A stretch of 40,152 bases of DNA from Aquabacter sp040755535. Lineage in GTDB: Bacteria; Pseudomonadota; Alphaproteobacteria; Rhizobiales; Xanthobacteraceae. Position 1 is the stretch's first letter. Each line of letters opens with the position of its first letter. Shown piece by piece: positions 38,884-40,152 of this stretch. The notes beneath the pieces were generated by a model. That model worked only from the letters and a program-made list of their open reading frames with translations, made no database searches and was not told where the DNA came from. The DNA lies in the NCBI GenBank assembly GCA_040755535.1, contig JBFMAV010000035.1, positions 1 to 40,152 on the forward strand, given 5' to 3'. The position numbers and the translations under genes were made by a program.

Positions 38884-40002
38884 TCAGGATTGCAGGGCGT
38901 GAGCGGGGGCCGTGTCCGCCCGCTCGACGGGGCCGAACTCGGCCCGCAGGCGCGGAAGCGCCTGCGGGTAGCTCTCCTGAAGAAACGCGATGAGTTTTTC
39001 GCGGACCTCGCAGCGCAAGTCGAAGGCCCGTCCCGCATTGGATGCGCTGGCCAGGATGCGGATCTCCATGACGCTTTCCTTGAAGTCCGTCACCTGCACA
39101 TTCACCACCTGCCGGTCCCACAAAGGCGAGGCGGCGGCGATCTCCTCAACCTTCCGCCGCAGCGCGGCAATGGGGACGGAATAATCGAGATAGATGATGA
39201 CGACGCCGATCAGGGCCGCGCCTTCCCGCGTCCAGTTCTGGAACGGCTTTTCCATGAAATAGCTGAGCGGCAGGATGAGGCGGCGCCAGTCCCACAGCTT
39301 CAACACCACATAGGTCGAGGTGATCTCTTCCACCCGTCCCCATTCGCCTTCCACCAGCAGCGCATCATCGATGCGGATGGGCTGGGTGACGGCGAGCTGA
39401 ATGCCCGCGAACAGATTTTTGAGCACCGGCTGCAGGGCGATGCCCATCACGAGGCCCGCGACACCCGCCGACGCCAGCAGGCTGACGCCATATTGGCGCA
39501 CACCCTCGAACGACATGAGGGCCGCGCCCAGCGCCAGGGTGAAGATGATGATGCCCGCGACGCGGCGCAGGATGCGGGTCTGCGTGACATGCTTGCGTGC
39601 GAGGAGATTGTCCTCGGCATCCAGCTTGAAGCGCCGCAGATAGACCGTGACCCAGATGTGCAGCGTTGTGTTGGCAAGCCAGCCGATGAGCGCGATGAAG
39701 CACAGCAACAGGACGTGCTGGACGATGTCGCTTTCGCGCGAAGTGAGAGGCGCGATGTTCGCGGCAAATCCAAGAGCCACCGTAATCGCCGCAAGCCGTG
39801 TCGGCCCCTCGGTGCGCGACACCAGCGAGCGCCAGAACAGATCCATGCCGCTGACGATGCGCGTGAGGATGCGGAAGGCCAGGGCATGGGCCCAATAGGC
39901 GAGAACCACGGCGAGGGCGAACAGGGCAAGGCTCACCGCCCAGCTGGGCACCCAGTTCAAGCCTCGGTCGATCGCCTCAAGCCAGATCGCGACGCGCTCC
40001 AT
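38884..40002 (-). CDS. MscS-family mechanosensitive ion channel
   Basis: A 372-residue inner-membrane protein. Several N-terminal helices (about residues 15-165) lead to the MscS core: the pore helix LASAGVAGLVMGIALQPVLKN with its Gly/Ala pattern, the following PIRIDDALLVEG, the beta domain around GRVEEITSTYVVLKLWD, and a cytoplasmic cage with QVVNVQVTDF. MscS-type channels release solutes in osmotic downshock. The ATG at 40002 has a strong ggagg 5 bp before it. A TTG at 40035 is an alternative. Its stop is 12 bp from the convergent hydrolase stop. Length is between MscS and larger family members. Confidence 0.92.
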   Translation of the reverse strand: MERVAIWLEAIDRGLNWVPSWAVSLALFALAVVLAYWAHALAFRILTRIVSGMDLFWRSLVSRTEGPTRLAAITVALGFAANIAPLTSRESDIVQHVLLLCFIALIGWLANTTLHIWVTVYLRRFKLDAEDNLLARKHVTQTRILRRVAGIIIFTLALGAALMSFEGVRQYGVSLLASAGVAGLVMGIALQPVLKNLFAGIQLAVTQPIRIDDALLVEGEWGRVEEITSTYVVLKLWDWRRLILPLSYFMEKPFQNWTREGAALIGVVIIYLDYSVPIAALRRKVEEIAAASPLWDRQVVNVQVTDFKESVMEIRILASASNAGRAFDLRCEVREKLIAFLQESYPQALPRLRAEFGPVERADTAPAHALQS

Positions 40003-40078
40003 TTTGCCTCCGGGCTGGTCCCCCGAAAGGTCCAACCGCGTCGGTCAGGATGGGTTCCCTATCCGGCAGGAATGCCCC

Positions 40079-40152
40079 TCAACCGCCTTGAGCCCGCTTC
40101 TTGCGTGTCGCGGCCGCCTTCTTGGCGGAGGCGGAACGCTCCTCCGGCGTGC
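40079..40152 (-). CDS. C-terminal fragment of a small basic protein, cut by the window edge
   Basis: The frame ending at the stop at 40081-40079 reads TPEERSASAKKAAATRKKRA and then QGG. It is Lys/Ala/Arg-rich, like the C-terminal tails of histone-H1-like or other small DNA-binding proteins of this class. Only 23 whole codons are visible. The pattern of alternating Lys and Ala makes it likely to be a real C-terminus, but the family cannot be named. Confidence 0.5.
   Translation of the reverse strand, partial: TPEERSASAKKAAATRKKRAQGG

Noticed and set aside
1..40152. CRISPR array, tRNA or rRNA genes
   Set aside because: No regularly spaced direct repeats with unique spacers and no tRNA or rRNA signatures were seen. 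A dedicated RNA search was not possible here.

Overview
The window is high-GC DNA from an alphaproteobacterium, most likely of the order Hyphomicrobiales (a Xanthobacteraceae-like genome would fit). This is inferred from a cpa/tad pilus locus with a perfect CtrA-type box (TTAA-N7-TTAA) in front of its pilin gene, from Tct and NMT1-type transporters paired with LysR and GntR regulators, and from very tight ATGA/GTGA gene overlaps. No rRNA, tRNA or CRISPR array was seen. The window reads as ordinary chromosome with an insertion-sequence edge at the left and one small toxin-antitoxin module in the middle.

Layout. 1-230: the 5' end of an IS5-like transposase (minus strand), then palindromic intergenic sequence. 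231-1136 (-): an S49 peptidase. 1271-2518 (+): a Tat-exported bicupin, probably oxalate decarboxylase. 2710-10592 (+): a complete kdpFABCDE potassium-uptake operon, with a KdpE-like direct repeat upstream at 2611-2627. 10602-20589 (-): a complete Flp/Tad pilus operon read from right to left: flp, cpaA, cpaB, cpaC, cpaD, cpaE, cpaF/tadA, tadB, tadC, a TadE/G-like gene and tadD. Divergent from it, 20826-22530 (+) carries a small secreted protein with a secretin N-terminal-like domain and two TadE-type pseudopilins.

22539-27205 (-) is a sugar-acid module: a TctCBA transporter, an HpaI/GarL-type aldolase and a tartronate-semialdehyde-type reductase, with a divergent LysR gene at 27347-28237. 28238-28643 is non-coding, with repeated hairpins. 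28644-29452 (+) is a DUF1778/GNAT toxin-antitoxin pair behind a recognisable promoter. 29568-32640 (-) is a three-gene overlapping unit: a FadR-type GntR regulator, a COG3618 amidohydrolase and a GlcD-like FAD oxidoreductase. 32720-38871 is a divergent unit made of a GntR/UTRA regulator (-) and an NMT1/SsuA-like ABC importer (+), whose last gene overlaps the permease and encodes a 771-residue PHP-fold/DUF3604-like metallohydrolase. 38884-40002 (-) is an MscS-type channel. The right edge cuts the C-terminus of a small basic protein.

How the parts work together. Kdp is a self-contained K+ emergency system with its own sensor and regulator. The Tad genes build and retract or secrete adhesive Flp pili, probably timed by CtrA. 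The two catabolic units handle sugar acids or hydroxy acids and would feed pyruvate and glycerate metabolism. The part least explained by known biology is the 32720-38871 unit: importer, regulator and PHP-fold hydrolase appear to form one dedicated uptake-and-degradation system for an unidentified substrate.
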